Source: JAIQFV01 sp041494885 (lineage in GTDB: Bacteria > Acidobacteriota > Terriglobia > JAIQFV01). From it: a stretch of 64,000 nucleotides of DNA. The first letter of the stretch is position 1. The number at the start of each line of letters is the position of its first letter. A program made the translations under genes and the position numbers. A model generated the notes under the pieces. That model was given only the letters and a program-made list of their open reading frames with translations, had not been told where the DNA came from and did not search any database. The stretch covers positions 62,001 to 126,000 of the forward strand of contig JBGQBO010000001.1 of NCBI GenBank assembly GCA_041494885.1, read 5' to 3'. This document shows positions 51,450 to 60,083 of this stretch, piece after piece.

Positions 51450-51458
51450 TGTTATAAT
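51450..51458 (+). promoter_or_regulatory. candidate extended -10 promoter of the envelope operon
   Basis: TGT directly precedes TATAAT (51453-51458). The -35 is weak (CTGACC with a 15-base spacer). The same TGTTATAAT occurs at 20745-20753. Transcription would start near 51465, about 29 bases before the coding start of the TPR gene. Confidence 0.5.
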
Positions 51459-51493
51459 ATCGGCGAGGTTGACATGGAGGATGGGGACTCGTT

Positions 51494-53128
51494 TTGCTTC
51501 GTAAATCTTTGTATTGGTTAGGTCTGTTCGTGCTTGGCCTGGGTGCCGAGGGAGGCTTCTGTTTCGCCGCCAAATCCGTTGTAGTGTTTCCGTTTGAGAA
51601 CAACACCAAAAACCCCACCATGGAGTGGATTGGGCAGAGTTTTGTTGAAACCTTGAACGAGCAACTGGCGTCGCCGTGGTTTCGTCCCGTCAGCGAGGAG
51701 CAGTGCAATGCCCTGTTTGATCGGCTTGGGCTTCCCTATGACGGCGATTTCAGCCGGGCTACCCTGTTGAAGGTGGGAGAAGACCTCGACGCCAATTATG
51801 CCGTCGTGGGAGCCTACCGGTACGACCAACCCGAATTCACAGCGACTGTCGAGTTGATTGACGTGGACACCTCCCACATCGAGACGGCGTTCGTAGAGAA
51901 GGGACCTCTGGATACCCTCAAAAGAATCCAGAGCCGAATTGCATGGAGGATTCTGGCTCACTTCGATTCCACATTTCCTTACAATCAGGAGGATTTTTGC
52001 AAGCGCTTCGAGGAGGTACCCCTCAGTGCTTTCGAAAATTATGTTCGCGGACGCCGGGCGGTCGACAGCAAGTCACAACTCCAATATTTTCTGAGAGCCG
52101 AGCGCATCGACCCGGCCTATTCCAGGGCCATCTTCCAGATAGGAAAAATTTATTTCCAGCAAAAGGACTACCCCACCTCCCACCTCTGGCTTCGGCGGAT
52201 CAACAGGAATGATTGGCATTTCCATGAAGCTGAGTTCTACCTGGGCCTCGATTACTATTTCATGAAAAATTTTGATAAAGCAGCGGTGGCGTTTAACACG
52301 CTCTTAAGCGAACTGCCGTTAAATGAAGTGTTCAACAACCTGGCGGCTGCCCTTAGCCGCTCCGGGGGTTCGACACAAGTTGTGCGTACCTACCAGAAGG
52401 CGATTGAGGGCGACCCGGGAGAGGGCGATTTCTACTTCAACCTCGGCTACTACTTTTGGAAGTCGGGCGATTTTGCCTCCGCCACACGATACCTTCGCGA
52501 ATCGCTCCAGTTGAACTCTCAAGATGCTGAAGCGGCCTACCTGTTAGCCAACGCCCTTCAAACGCTAAAGCAGGCGGATGAAAGCTCGCATTATTTCCTC
52601 CTGGCCTCCCGGCTCAATCCCAAAGCCATCAGTTGGACCGTGGCTTCCCTTCCCCCCCTGGAGCGGGTTAAGCTGAATTTTGACGCACTCGCATTTCGGG
52701 ATCTAAAAGCCACCCTTGATTCCTTGCAAGAGCAGAAACTGAAAAAGCGACCTCGGGCCGAACAGATTTCTGAGCATTTGAAGAGCGGGGTTGAATACTT
52801 TGACGAGTCAAACAATTCCGAAGCGATGCGGGAATTCGAGCGGGCTCTGGCTCTCGACTCCAATTCGAGTCAGGCGCACAGCTACCTGGGTCGAATTCAT
52901 GAACGGGAGGGAGAACTGGAGGAAGCCATCAAGGAATGGAAGCTGGCGCTCCAGTCTGCAAACTCTGCCATGGCCCACTCAGCTCTTGCACACCTTTATT
53001 ACACTTTGAACAGGCCGAAGGAAGCGAGAGAGGAAGTCGAGGCTGCTTTGGCGCTGGATCCGGGGAATCACGAGGCCATGGAAATGAGGGCCCTCTTACA
53101 GGAGAAGCCTGCGACCGAAAGAAAATAG
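51494..53128 (+). CDS. exported protein with TolB/LpoB-like domain and TPR array
   Basis: The 544-residue product has a signal peptide (LGLGAEGGFCFA), a TolB-N/FlgO-like alpha/beta domain at about 25-150 (KSVVVFPFENNTKNP, IGQSFVETLNEQLA, NYAVVGAYRY, ATVELIDVDT) and then TPR units to the end (for example EDFYFNLGYYFWKSGDFASA region and SALAHLYYTLNRPKEAREEV). It probably acts as a periplasmic scaffold. The start is TTG 51494; a GGAGG lies 13 bases upstream, which is far. It is the first of four envelope genes with short gaps (67, 144 and 21 bases) running to 56117. Confidence 0.85.
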   Translation: MLRKSLYWLGLFVLGLGAEGGFCFAAKSVVVFPFENNTKNPTMEWIGQSFVETLNEQLASPWFRPVSEEQCNALFDRLGLPYDGDFSRATLLKVGEDLDANYAVVGAYRYDQPEFTATVELIDVDTSHIETAFVEKGPLDTLKRIQSRIAWRILAHFDSTFPYNQEDFCKRFEEVPLSAFENYVRGRRAVDSKSQLQYFLRAERIDPAYSRAIFQIGKIYFQQKDYPTSHLWLRRINRNDWHFHEAEFYLGLDYYFMKNFDKAAVAFNTLLSELPLNEVFNNLAAALSRSGGSTQVVRTYQKAIEGDPGEGDFYFNLGYYFWKSGDFASATRYLRESLQLNSQDAEAAYLLANALQTLKQADESSHYFLLASRLNPKAISWTVASLPPLERVKLNFDALAFRDLKATLDSLQEQKLKKRPRAEQISEHLKSGVEYFDESNNSEAMREFERALALDSNSSQAHSYLGRIHEREGELEEAIKEWKLALQSANSAMAHSALAHLYYTLNRPKEAREEVEAALALDPGNHEAMEMRALLQEKPATERK

Positions 53129-53195
53129 TCGATCTGGTGAGAAACGGGCAGCGCCCCATGGGAAGGCGATACACAAGCAAACCCGGACCAAGGAC

Positions 53196-54509
53196 ATGAA
53201 CCTACAACATTACTCCAGAGTCTTATTCATTTCCGCGTTGTTACTGGGATGCGGGCTCCTCGCTTCGTCGGGGCGGGCCGAAATCATTCACATCACCCTG
53301 AATGATGAAATCATTCATCCCATTACGGCGGAATACGTCACCCGCTCGGTGGATTATGCCAACACCCGTCACGCTGACGCGATCCTCATCAGCCTGGCAA
53401 CTCCGGGCGGGCTGGAATCCTCCATGCGCGAAATCATCGAGAAGATTGTGGCTTCTCCAGTTCCAGTTATCATTTTTGTCAGTCCCAGTGGCGCCCGGGC
53501 CGCTTCCGCGGGCTTCTTTATCCTCATGTCGGCCGACGTGGCGATCATGGCGCCGGGGACCAACACCGGCGCGGCCCATCCCGTTGTCCTGAATCCCATT
53601 TCAGGGGGCTCGATCCCTTTGGATGAATCGATGAAGAAAAAGATCGAAGAGGACAGCGCAGCGTATATGCGCAGTCTCGCCGAAAAACGCGGCCGCAATG
53701 TGGAACTTGCTGAAAAAGGCGTCACCGAGGCCAAATCGTTCTCCGATTCCGAAGCTTTGGCCGGTCATTTGATCGATGCGGTCTGCAATACCCCCGAGGA
53801 CATTATTGAACGTTTTGATGGAAAGACGATCAAGCAGTTTGGGGGCTCGACCAAGGTTCTGCATCTGAAGGGCCAGGCCCTTATCGAAGTGGGAATGACC
53901 ATGCGACAGCGGTTTCTCGACAAGGTGCTGAATCCCAACATTGCCCTCGTATTGGGGGCGATCGGCATCCTGGGTCTTTACGTCGAATTCAGTCACCCGG
54001 GTTTGATCTTTCCCGGTGTCGGGGGAGCCATCGCGTTTGTGCTGGCACTCTTCGCCTTCCACTTGTTGCCAATCAACTACGTTGGCGTGATCCTGATCCT
54101 GCTGGCCGTCGTACTTTTCATTCTGGAGGCCAAAATCACCAGCCACGGTATCTTGGCGTTGGGGGGAATCCTCTCGGGGGTGATCGGGTCCCTGATCCTG
54201 GTGGACTCGCCCATTCCGGAATTGCAGATTCACAAGTGGACGGCCCTCTCCGTGTTTTTGCCGCTGGCGATCATAACGGTCTTTCTGTTGCGGCTGGTTT
54301 TGATCGCGCGCAAGCACAAGGCCCTGACGGGGGAGCAAGGCATGATGGGACTGGAGGGCATCGCTTATACAAAGATCGATCCTCTGGGGAAGGTCTATGT
54401 CCGCGGAGAGTATTGGAATGCCACGGCCCCCGAGCCGATTGAGAAAGGCCATCCTGTTATCGTCACGGCGATCGAGGGGCTGAAGCTGAAGGTCCGGCAA
54501 AAGGATTAG
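53196..54509 (+). CDS. NfeD-family membrane serine protease
   Basis: The 437-residue product has a signal peptide, a ClpP-like serine protease domain (about 30-220), three to four membrane helices (about 242-345) and a C-terminal NfeD OB-fold domain. The catalytic Ser is in SGARAASAGFFIL and a Lys lies downstream in SLAEKRGRN; LISLATPGGLESSMREII is the oxyanion region. NfeD proteins work with SPFH/stomatin proteins that are encoded next to them, as here. AAGG immediately precedes ATG 53196. It likely cleaves stomatin-type or other membrane proteins. Confidence 0.93.
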   Translation: MNLQHYSRVLFISALLLGCGLLASSGRAEIIHITLNDEIIHPITAEYVTRSVDYANTRHADAILISLATPGGLESSMREIIEKIVASPVPVIIFVSPSGARAASAGFFILMSADVAIMAPGTNTGAAHPVVLNPISGGSIPLDESMKKKIEEDSAAYMRSLAEKRGRNVELAEKGVTEAKSFSDSEALAGHLIDAVCNTPEDIIERFDGKTIKQFGGSTKVLHLKGQALIEVGMTMRQRFLDKVLNPNIALVLGAIGILGLYVEFSHPGLIFPGVGGAIAFVLALFAFHLLPINYVGVILILLAVVLFILEAKITSHGILALGGILSGVIGSLILVDSPIPELQIHKWTALSVFLPLAIITVFLLRLVLIARKHKALTGEQGMMGLEGIAYTKIDPLGKVYVRGEYWNATAPEPIEKGHPVIVTAIEGLKLKVRQKD

Positions 54510-54653
54510 CCGCCCATTCGATGGACCTTTTTGCATCGTTCTCCATTCGTTGGATAGGAGGCAGGTCCCGAACAGGCCTTGAAGGAATTCCTGAAAGGGC
54601 AGCCACCGCACATGCCCAACCACTCATTTTGAGCCTCACCTTAAGGAGGATTT

Positions 54654-55424
54654 ATGTCGTCAGCGTTTGAACCTAATTTCTTTTTGGTCCTGGTCGTCAT
54701 TCTCGTGTTGTACCTGATGAGTTGCATCAAGATTCTTGCGGAATATGAGCGGGGTGTGATCTTTAGATTGGGTCGCCTCTTGGGGCACGCCAAGGGCCCG
54801 GGAATTATCTTTGTTTTCAAGCCCATTGACCGCATGGTGCGCGTCTCTCTCCGCTTGGAGACGCATGAAGTTCCTCCCCAGGACGTTATCACCCGCGACA
54901 ATGTGGCGGTCAAGGTCAATGCGGTCGTTTATTTCCGGGTGATTGAGCCACGGCAAGCCATTGTAGAAGTTCGAGATTACTATTTTGCCACCTCCCAGCT
55001 TGCTCAAACAACCTTGCGCTCCGTCCTGGGCGAAGTGGAACTGGACGACTTGCTTTCACAACGCGAGAAATTGAATGAGCGCCTGCAGGCCATTATTGAT
55101 CAGCACACCGGACCGTGGGGCATCAAAGTGGCGTTGGTCGAGGTCAAACAGGTGGATCTCCCGCAGGAGATGCAGCGCGCCATTGCGAAGCAGGCCGAAG
55201 CAGAGCGCGAGAAGCGTGCCAAGATCATCCACGCCGAAGGTGAACTGCAGGCCTCTCACAAGCTCATGGAAGCCGCCCAGATTCTGTCCTCCCAGCCGAC
55301 GGCCATTCAGCTTCGCTACCTGCAAACTTTGACGGAAATCGGCGTTGAAAAGAACACCACCATTGTTTTTCCGATCCCTATCGACATCATCAGCAAATTA
55401 ACGGAGGGCTTGAAGAAGAGCTAG
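54654..55424 (+). CDS. SPFH-domain stomatin-like protein (slipin)
   Basis: The 256-residue product has one N-terminal membrane helix (about 9-30), then the SPFH/PHB domain (AEYERGVIFRLGRLLG, VPPQDVITRDNVAVKVNAVV), followed by a coiled coil (AKQAEAEREKRAKIIHAEGELQAS) and IDIISKLTEG. It matches bacterial slipins that form oligomers in membrane microdomains and partner with NfeD. GGAGG precedes ATG 54654. It lies 144 bases after the NfeD gene and 21 bases before the SPOR gene. Confidence 0.94.
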   Translation: MSSAFEPNFFLVLVVILVLYLMSCIKILAEYERGVIFRLGRLLGHAKGPGIIFVFKPIDRMVRVSLRLETHEVPPQDVITRDNVAVKVNAVVYFRVIEPRQAIVEVRDYYFATSQLAQTTLRSVLGEVELDDLLSQREKLNERLQAIIDQHTGPWGIKVALVEVKQVDLPQEMQRAIAKQAEAEREKRAKIIHAEGELQASHKLMEAAQILSSQPTAIQLRYLQTLTEIGVEKNTTIVFPIPIDIISKLTEGLKKS

Positions 55425-55445
55425 TTCTGAAGCCGGAGTCTAAAT

Positions 55446-56117
55446 ATGGCCACAAAAAGATCATCGGGTCAGTACGAATTGGTGTTGGAAAACCGGCAAC
55501 TCGTCTTTATCTTTTTTGGTGCGGTGCTCCTGTGCGGCATTTTTTTTACCCTCGGATTCGTAGTGGGCCGCGAACAACAGGATTTGAGCTGGCGCAATGA
55601 CCCCAGCAAGCTTGAGGGGGAGCCATCCGCCGCCTCACCAGGGAAGGTTTCGGTGAAGAAGGAGCCCTCGGTCCCCGATTCATCGAAGGCAAAAAAAGTG
55701 GATCAAGACGCGATCAACAAGGAACTCACCTTTTACAAAACCGTCGAGGGGAAAACAGCGGGAAGTCCGAAGGTGAATCCGAGGGAAGAAACTGCTCCGA
55801 AGGAGAGAGAAAAGCCCTCGTCCACCAAGACCGCAGCAACAGCGCCGCCGAAAGGCGCGCCTGTCGCAGCTGTGTCCACTCCCACCAACGCCATTGTTTA
55901 TCAAGTCGCGGCCTTATCAAAATCTGATGAGGCCCAGGCGCTGGTACACCGATTGAAGGAGAAGGGATTTCAGGCTTTCCTTGTCTCCCCTCCGGCTGAT
56001 TCGGGGACCGACAAATTGTATCGAGTTCAAATTGGCCCGTTTTCAGACGTGACGATGGCGGAACAGGTGAAGGCCAAACTTGTGGCGAACGGATTCACCC
56101 CCATCACGAAGAAATAG
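55446..56117 (+). CDS. membrane-anchored SPOR-domain protein
   Basis: The 223-residue product has one membrane helix (about 20-43: LVFIFFGAVLLCGIFFTLGFVVG), a Lys/Pro/Ser-rich periplasmic linker, and a C-terminal SPOR domain (about 145-223: VYQVAALSKSDEAQALVHRL, KGFQAFLVSPP, LYRVQIGPFSDVTMAEQVKAKL). SPOR domains bind denuded peptidoglycan at division sites. It is last in the envelope operon; a strong hairpin follows its stop. Division or envelope remodelling is the likely context. Confidence 0.93.
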   Translation: MATKRSSGQYELVLENRQLVFIFFGAVLLCGIFFTLGFVVGREQQDLSWRNDPSKLEGEPSAASPGKVSVKKEPSVPDSSKAKKVDQDAINKELTFYKTVEGKTAGSPKVNPREETAPKEREKPSSTKTAATAPPKGAPVAAVSTPTNAIVYQVAALSKSDEAQALVHRLKEKGFQAFLVSPPADSGTDKLYRVQIGPFSDVTMAEQVKAKLVANGFTPITKK

Positions 56118-56143
56118 GCCCCTCGAGATTAGGGTCTCATCAA

Positions 56144-56165
56144 GATGGGAATGGATGTTCCCATC
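56144..56165 (+). terminator. hairpin terminator after the envelope operon
   Basis: GATGGGAA (56144-56151) pairs perfectly with TTCCCATC (56158-56165) around a six-base loop, 27 bases after the SPOR stop. No clean T-run follows, so termination may be partial or factor-assisted. Confidence 0.55.
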
Positions 56166-56387
56166 CTGAAGGGCTCTTGTTTCCAAATGCAGATCTTTCG
56201 GCCGGATCCCCTTCCCTCAATTCGACTCACTCCCTGAACATTTCTCTCACCGCCCGGCGGGAGCTCTGACTCCACCGCTTCCTGTCGCAGGAATTCAGGG
56301 CGGTCAAAAGGCGGGCATCAAGGAATCACAGAGGAAGGTGAGAAGAACTTCGCTGGATAGGGGGAACGACTTGGCCGTTCCCTTCTG

Positions 56388-56416
56388 TTGTCACCTCCTC
56401 CCATCGAGTATACAAT
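56388..56416 (+). promoter_or_regulatory. consensus-like promoter of the sigma / anti-sigma-peptidase operon
   Basis: TTGTCA (56388-56393) and TACAAT (56411-56416) are separated by 17 bases. Transcription would start near 56423, 22 bases before ATG 56445. The earlier in-frame start at 56388 lies inside this promoter and is rejected. The rest of 56166-56387 contains nothing recognisable. Confidence 0.6.
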
Positions 56417-56444
56417 ACGAGCCGTTTATTCTAAATCGTCCGCC

Positions 56445-57329
56445 ATGCCGACTCTGCCTACAGATCAGCAGCTCATCGAATTGCTTGAGCGCGCGCCTCG
56501 AGAGGGCTGGTCTCTTTTTTTGGAGACCTACGCTCGCCTGATTTATTCCTATTCTCTAAAGTCGTTCCACGACATCGACATGGTCTCTGATTTCAACCTC
56601 TTTGTGTACGAGTCCCTGGCCGCCAACAACTTCAAAAAGCTCAAGTCCTTTAAATTCCGTTGCAAGCTGAGCTCTTACCTCGTGACCTTGTTGGGGAACC
56701 TGAAATCCGACTTTACTCGCACCAAGTTTGGGCGAAAAACCCTCCCCGAAAGGATCAAACAGCTCCCTCAATTCACGCAAACTCTGTTCAAGCTCCGCTT
56801 TTGGGAGAACCTGTCATTCGATGAGGCGTCATTAAAGATGAAATCCGCCTTTGGCGACCAGGCGACGGATGAGGCCGTTGAGAGTGCAATGGATCAGATC
56901 AATGACTGCCTGAGCATCAAGATGCGGGGACGAATCCAAAATATCAGGCAACGCAAAGCCCTGGTTGATTACCAGTCGACCACCTCCGCTGCGGTGTATC
57001 CGGCCCTTGATCCGGATCCGCTGCTGGAGCTTCCGGACTTGTCTTTAAACCCTGAAGTCCTGCTCCATCACCTAGAAAAAGAAGAAAAATTCGCCAAGCT
57101 GGTCGGTGATCTCAAGGGTCTGGTCGATGCCCTTCCCTACCAGGAAAGGCGCCTTTTCATGTTGCGGTTTGATAAAGGGCTTTCGGCCAAGGAAATCTCC
57201 GGAAAAATGAAAATCCGCCCTCCGGAACGGGTATATACGATGTTGAACCAGATAAAGGAGCGCCTGGGAGCCGAGCTGCGGCGGCAGGGCTATAACCCCA
57301 AAATTCTGGAAGATACTTTCGGGGATTAG
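56445..57329 (+). CDS. divergent sigma-70-type RNA polymerase sigma factor
   Basis: The 294-residue protein has an ECF-like layout but is larger and divergent. Region 2 lies in about 15-100 (EGWSLFLETYARLIYSYSLK, VSDFNLFVYESLA, KFRCKLSSYLVTLLGNL) and region 4 in about 215-285 (LVDALPYQERRLFMLRFDKG, LSAKEISGKMKIRPPERVYT helix-turn-helix, LNQIKERLGAELRR). A middle stretch of about 100 residues (QTLFKLRFWENLSFDEASLKMK and following) looks like a second helix-turn-helix or spacer. A promoter precedes it. The next gene, 127 bases downstream, encodes a membrane protein with two anti-sigma zinc fingers, its probable partner. Confidence 0.8.
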   Translation: MPTLPTDQQLIELLERAPREGWSLFLETYARLIYSYSLKSFHDIDMVSDFNLFVYESLAANNFKKLKSFKFRCKLSSYLVTLLGNLKSDFTRTKFGRKTLPERIKQLPQFTQTLFKLRFWENLSFDEASLKMKSAFGDQATDEAVESAMDQINDCLSIKMRGRIQNIRQRKALVDYQSTTSAAVYPALDPDPLLELPDLSLNPEVLLHHLEKEEKFAKLVGDLKGLVDALPYQERRLFMLRFDKGLSAKEISGKMKIRPPERVYTMLNQIKERLGAELRRQGYNPKILEDTFGD

Positions 57330-57456
57330 TTTGAAATTACAAGATTTTTCCGTCTAAATTGATTGAAATGGGGGTTGCAGAGGTTTTCTCCGGGTAGGGG
57401 TAGCGGAGTGAAAGAGCCGTGTCAACACAGAAGGAGTTAAGGCAGAATCCACCCTA

Positions 57457-59709
57457 ATGATGAACTGCATTGACATTGCGAGGATTGAAGCTTGGCTGAA
57501 AGGTCAGGATCTGGCCGCCTTGGACAGTGAGGCCCTTGCCCACCTGAAGAGTTGTTCATCCTGCCTCCAAAACCTGCGAATTGTGCTCGCCATCAGGGCT
57601 TCGGCGGCGGTTCCAGTTGTGGAATCCCTCCATCTCACCTCTCTTACTTGCGTCGCCCAAGTGGATACCGAGACCCGCCTTGCCTACCTTGACGAAATGA
57701 TGGACCCGGGGGAAAGGGGATCTTTTGAAAGCCATTTCGGCGGATGTGGGGCCTGCAAGCAAGCCCTGCTGGAGCTGGAGTGGGAAATTGCTGAAATCAA
57801 ACAGAGCGAGTTGGAAGTGCCTGCCGACCTCCTCGCAAAGGCCCGGAGTATCGGTGAGGCGGAGATCTCGGGGCACAAATCACCGGGTTGGGTGGGTTCC
57901 CTGCTCGAGAATCTTTCAGCCTTTGCTTCGGGAGGGCTACAGCCACGATGGGTGGCAGCAGTGGCCCTGCTCGTCGTTGTGGCTTTCACCTCGGTTTTAT
58001 ATTACCGATCCCAAAAGCGGATTCATCCGAATGAACAATCACAGGCGGACCTCAAATCACCTCCTTCCAGCGGCCAGGTTGCTCCCAATCCTATTCTCAG
58101 TTCGGAGGCAACGAAAGCCCGAGGAATCGACTCCGCCATGGTGGATCGAGTCCAGAACATTCTGAGCCAGATTGAGCACGCAGCTGATGGATTGCGCCCG
58201 CGGCAGATCCGGCTGAATATCATCGACTCAAACCAGTACGTTGCCCAGATATCCCCTGAAGGTGAACTGACACTTTCAACGCAATACATTACGGCTACCC
58301 AAAATGACGATGAATTGGCGTTCTTGCTGGCCCATGAGGTATCTCATCGCCAGCACCCGGCGAACTGCATTCTTTCGTTTTCAACTTCAGTGAACCAGCC
58401 GGCGAAGGTATTCACGGCTCCCGGACAGAGGCAGGGAGAGCTCCAGGCGGACCGAATGGGAGTTTTCCTGGCCTCGGTGGCGGGGTATCAGGCCAGCGCC
58501 GCGGAAAGCCTTTTAGGAAGAATTCAGAACATCCCGGACATTTCCGACAGGTCCCATCCCGAATTCAATGCGCGTCTGAAGGAGACCGAGGAAGAGCTTC
58601 ATTCCATCATTCGATCCATCGAGCTTTTCCGGGTCGGCATCTCGTTCTTCAACACGGAGCAATATAGCCGGGCCGTGGCGGTATTTGAGACCGTGGCTGC
58701 GATCTTCCCAAGCCGTGAGGCCCTCAACGACCTTGGGCTGGCTTATCACAAGCTGGCAATGGAGTATTCCCCCCAGAACTGGGGGTTCAAAAAGTCTGTG
58801 ATTCTTGATCCAGTGGCCCGTGCGATCGAACCTGTCCGCGAGGACCTGCCGGAAGCGAATCTCTTTGCAGAGTTCTTGAACAAGGCCGTTGAATATTATC
58901 AACGCGCCATTTCGCGGGACCCCTCCTATGTCGCCGTCCGCATCAATTTGGCCAGTGCCCTTGACGAAAAAGGAGATTACCCGGGCGCACGTCGTGAACT
59001 CGAAGTCGCTCTGAAGCTGGACCCCACCTCTATGGAAAAGGCGCAGGCCTTGAATAACCTCGCTGTCATTGCCGCGAAAGAGTCACGCCTGGAAGAGGCT
59101 TCGGGGTTGTTGAGGCACGCGGTCGAGGCCAATGGCACCTTTGCGGATCCTCATTTCAACCTGGCCCGGGTTCGGGAGTTGCAAGGCAATGCGGCCGCGG
59201 CCATGGGTGAGTATGCCCGGTACACCCAATTGGCTGACAGGGAGCGGGACGGTTGGCTGCGAATGGCCTACAATAAGGTGAACAAGCCCTGGCTGGGGAC
59301 GGCTGTGGAGCCTTCGGGAATCCTTCCAAAACTGGGGAGCGTGCAACTGGGCGCTTCGATCAACGCCGTAACCAAACAATTCGGCACACCCACTGTGACC
59401 TGGCAGCTCAAGACGCCGACCCATTTCGATGTTTTCGTAAGCCTCTTCGAAACATCTGGCCTGGTGGTCTCGGGCTCTGAAGATCTTGTTGATTTTGTCC
59501 AAACCACTCCCCGCTACTCAGGAATTGATCCTACGAATCATCTCTCCGTGGGTATGACTCGGGACGACTTGGCGCCCAAGCTTCGCCAAGCCGTGCGAGT
59601 ACTCGTTCCAGGGTCCCGCGAAAGCTATATCAATTTCGAGCGCGGCCTAGGCATCAACTTCCGCAACGAGAGAGTTGACGCCTGGTACATCTTCGAACCC
59701 ATCGTATAA
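57457..59709 (+). CDS. membrane anti-sigma factor fused to M48 metallopeptidase, TPRs and BamE-like repeats
   Basis: The 750-residue product combines several modules. Two zf-HC2 anti-sigma fingers occupy the cytoplasmic N-terminus (HLKSCSSC: His29, Cys33, Cys36; HFGGCGAC: His93, Cys97, Cys100). A single membrane helix lies at about 165-183. The periplasmic part has an M48-type peptidase: AFLLAHEVSHRQH (His293, Glu294, His297) and the third ligand Glu328 in GELQADRMG. TPRs follow at about 385-440 and 470-610, then two BamE/SmpA-like repeats (VQLGASINAVTKQFGTP; LSVGMTRDDLAPKL). The upstream sigma factor is the expected partner. Fusion of anti-sigma and peptidase modules in one chain is unusual; proteolytic self-release is a hypothesis. 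Confidence 0.88.
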   Translation: MMNCIDIARIEAWLKGQDLAALDSEALAHLKSCSSCLQNLRIVLAIRASAAVPVVESLHLTSLTCVAQVDTETRLAYLDEMMDPGERGSFESHFGGCGACKQALLELEWEIAEIKQSELEVPADLLAKARSIGEAEISGHKSPGWVGSLLENLSAFASGGLQPRWVAAVALLVVVAFTSVLYYRSQKRIHPNEQSQADLKSPPSSGQVAPNPILSSEATKARGIDSAMVDRVQNILSQIEHAADGLRPRQIRLNIIDSNQYVAQISPEGELTLSTQYITATQNDDELAFLLAHEVSHRQHPANCILSFSTSVNQPAKVFTAPGQRQGELQADRMGVFLASVAGYQASAAESLLGRIQNIPDISDRSHPEFNARLKETEEELHSIIRSIELFRVGISFFNTEQYSRAVAVFETVAAIFPSREALNDLGLAYHKLAMEYSPQNWGFKKSVILDPVARAIEPVREDLPEANLFAEFLNKAVEYYQRAISRDPSYVAVRINLASALDEKGDYPGARRELEVALKLDPTSMEKAQALNNLAVIAAKESRLEEASGLLRHAVEANGTFADPHFNLARVRELQGNAAAAMGEYARYTQLADRERDGWLRMAYNKVNKPWLGTAVEPSGILPKLGSVQLGASINAVTKQFGTPTVTWQLKTPTHFDVFVSLFETSGLVVSGSEDLVDFVQTTPRYSGIDPTNHLSVGMTRDDLAPKLRQAVRVLVPGSRESYINFERGLGINFRNERVDAWYIFEPIV

Positions 59710-59962
59710 CCCTGACGTGAGGCGCACACCTCTCATAGCAACTTCGAGAGAAGCGCGTGAAACACAAGGATGGTCTATTTCTCCTTCGACTTGGAGGCTT
59801 TGGGCTTCTACATTGGCCCTGGGAACGAACTCTCCCTCAGACTGTACCGGGGCCGTGATATGCCCTCCCTTCGGGGTGGGGGACAGCATTTCAAACGTCT
59901 CACTTTTTGAGGCATGAATGCGAGGCAGCCATCCCTTTTTCTGTTCTTCCCCTCTCCGTTGG

Positions 59963-59992
59963 TTGACACTGTTCAAGCCAATAAGCTATATT
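59963..59992 (+). promoter_or_regulatory. promoter of pgsA
   Basis: A perfect TTGACA (59963-59968) and TATATT (59987-59992) are 18 bases apart. Transcription would start near 59999, about 85 bases before ATG 60084. The preceding 59710-59962 after the peptidase gene has no gene or clear terminator. Confidence 0.6.
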
Positions 59993-60083
59993 CAAGCTCG
60001 GCGTGATGAAGCGGCGCCCCGACACTCGTCCCTGAGTCAGCGTTAAACCCCTTAAAGTCGTATTTCGCTCTGTTTCGATCACC

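Noticed and set aside
59647..59976. Minus-strand frame after the M48 fusion gene
   Set aside because: It overlaps the end of the fusion gene, lacks a ribosome site, and has no recognisable pattern.
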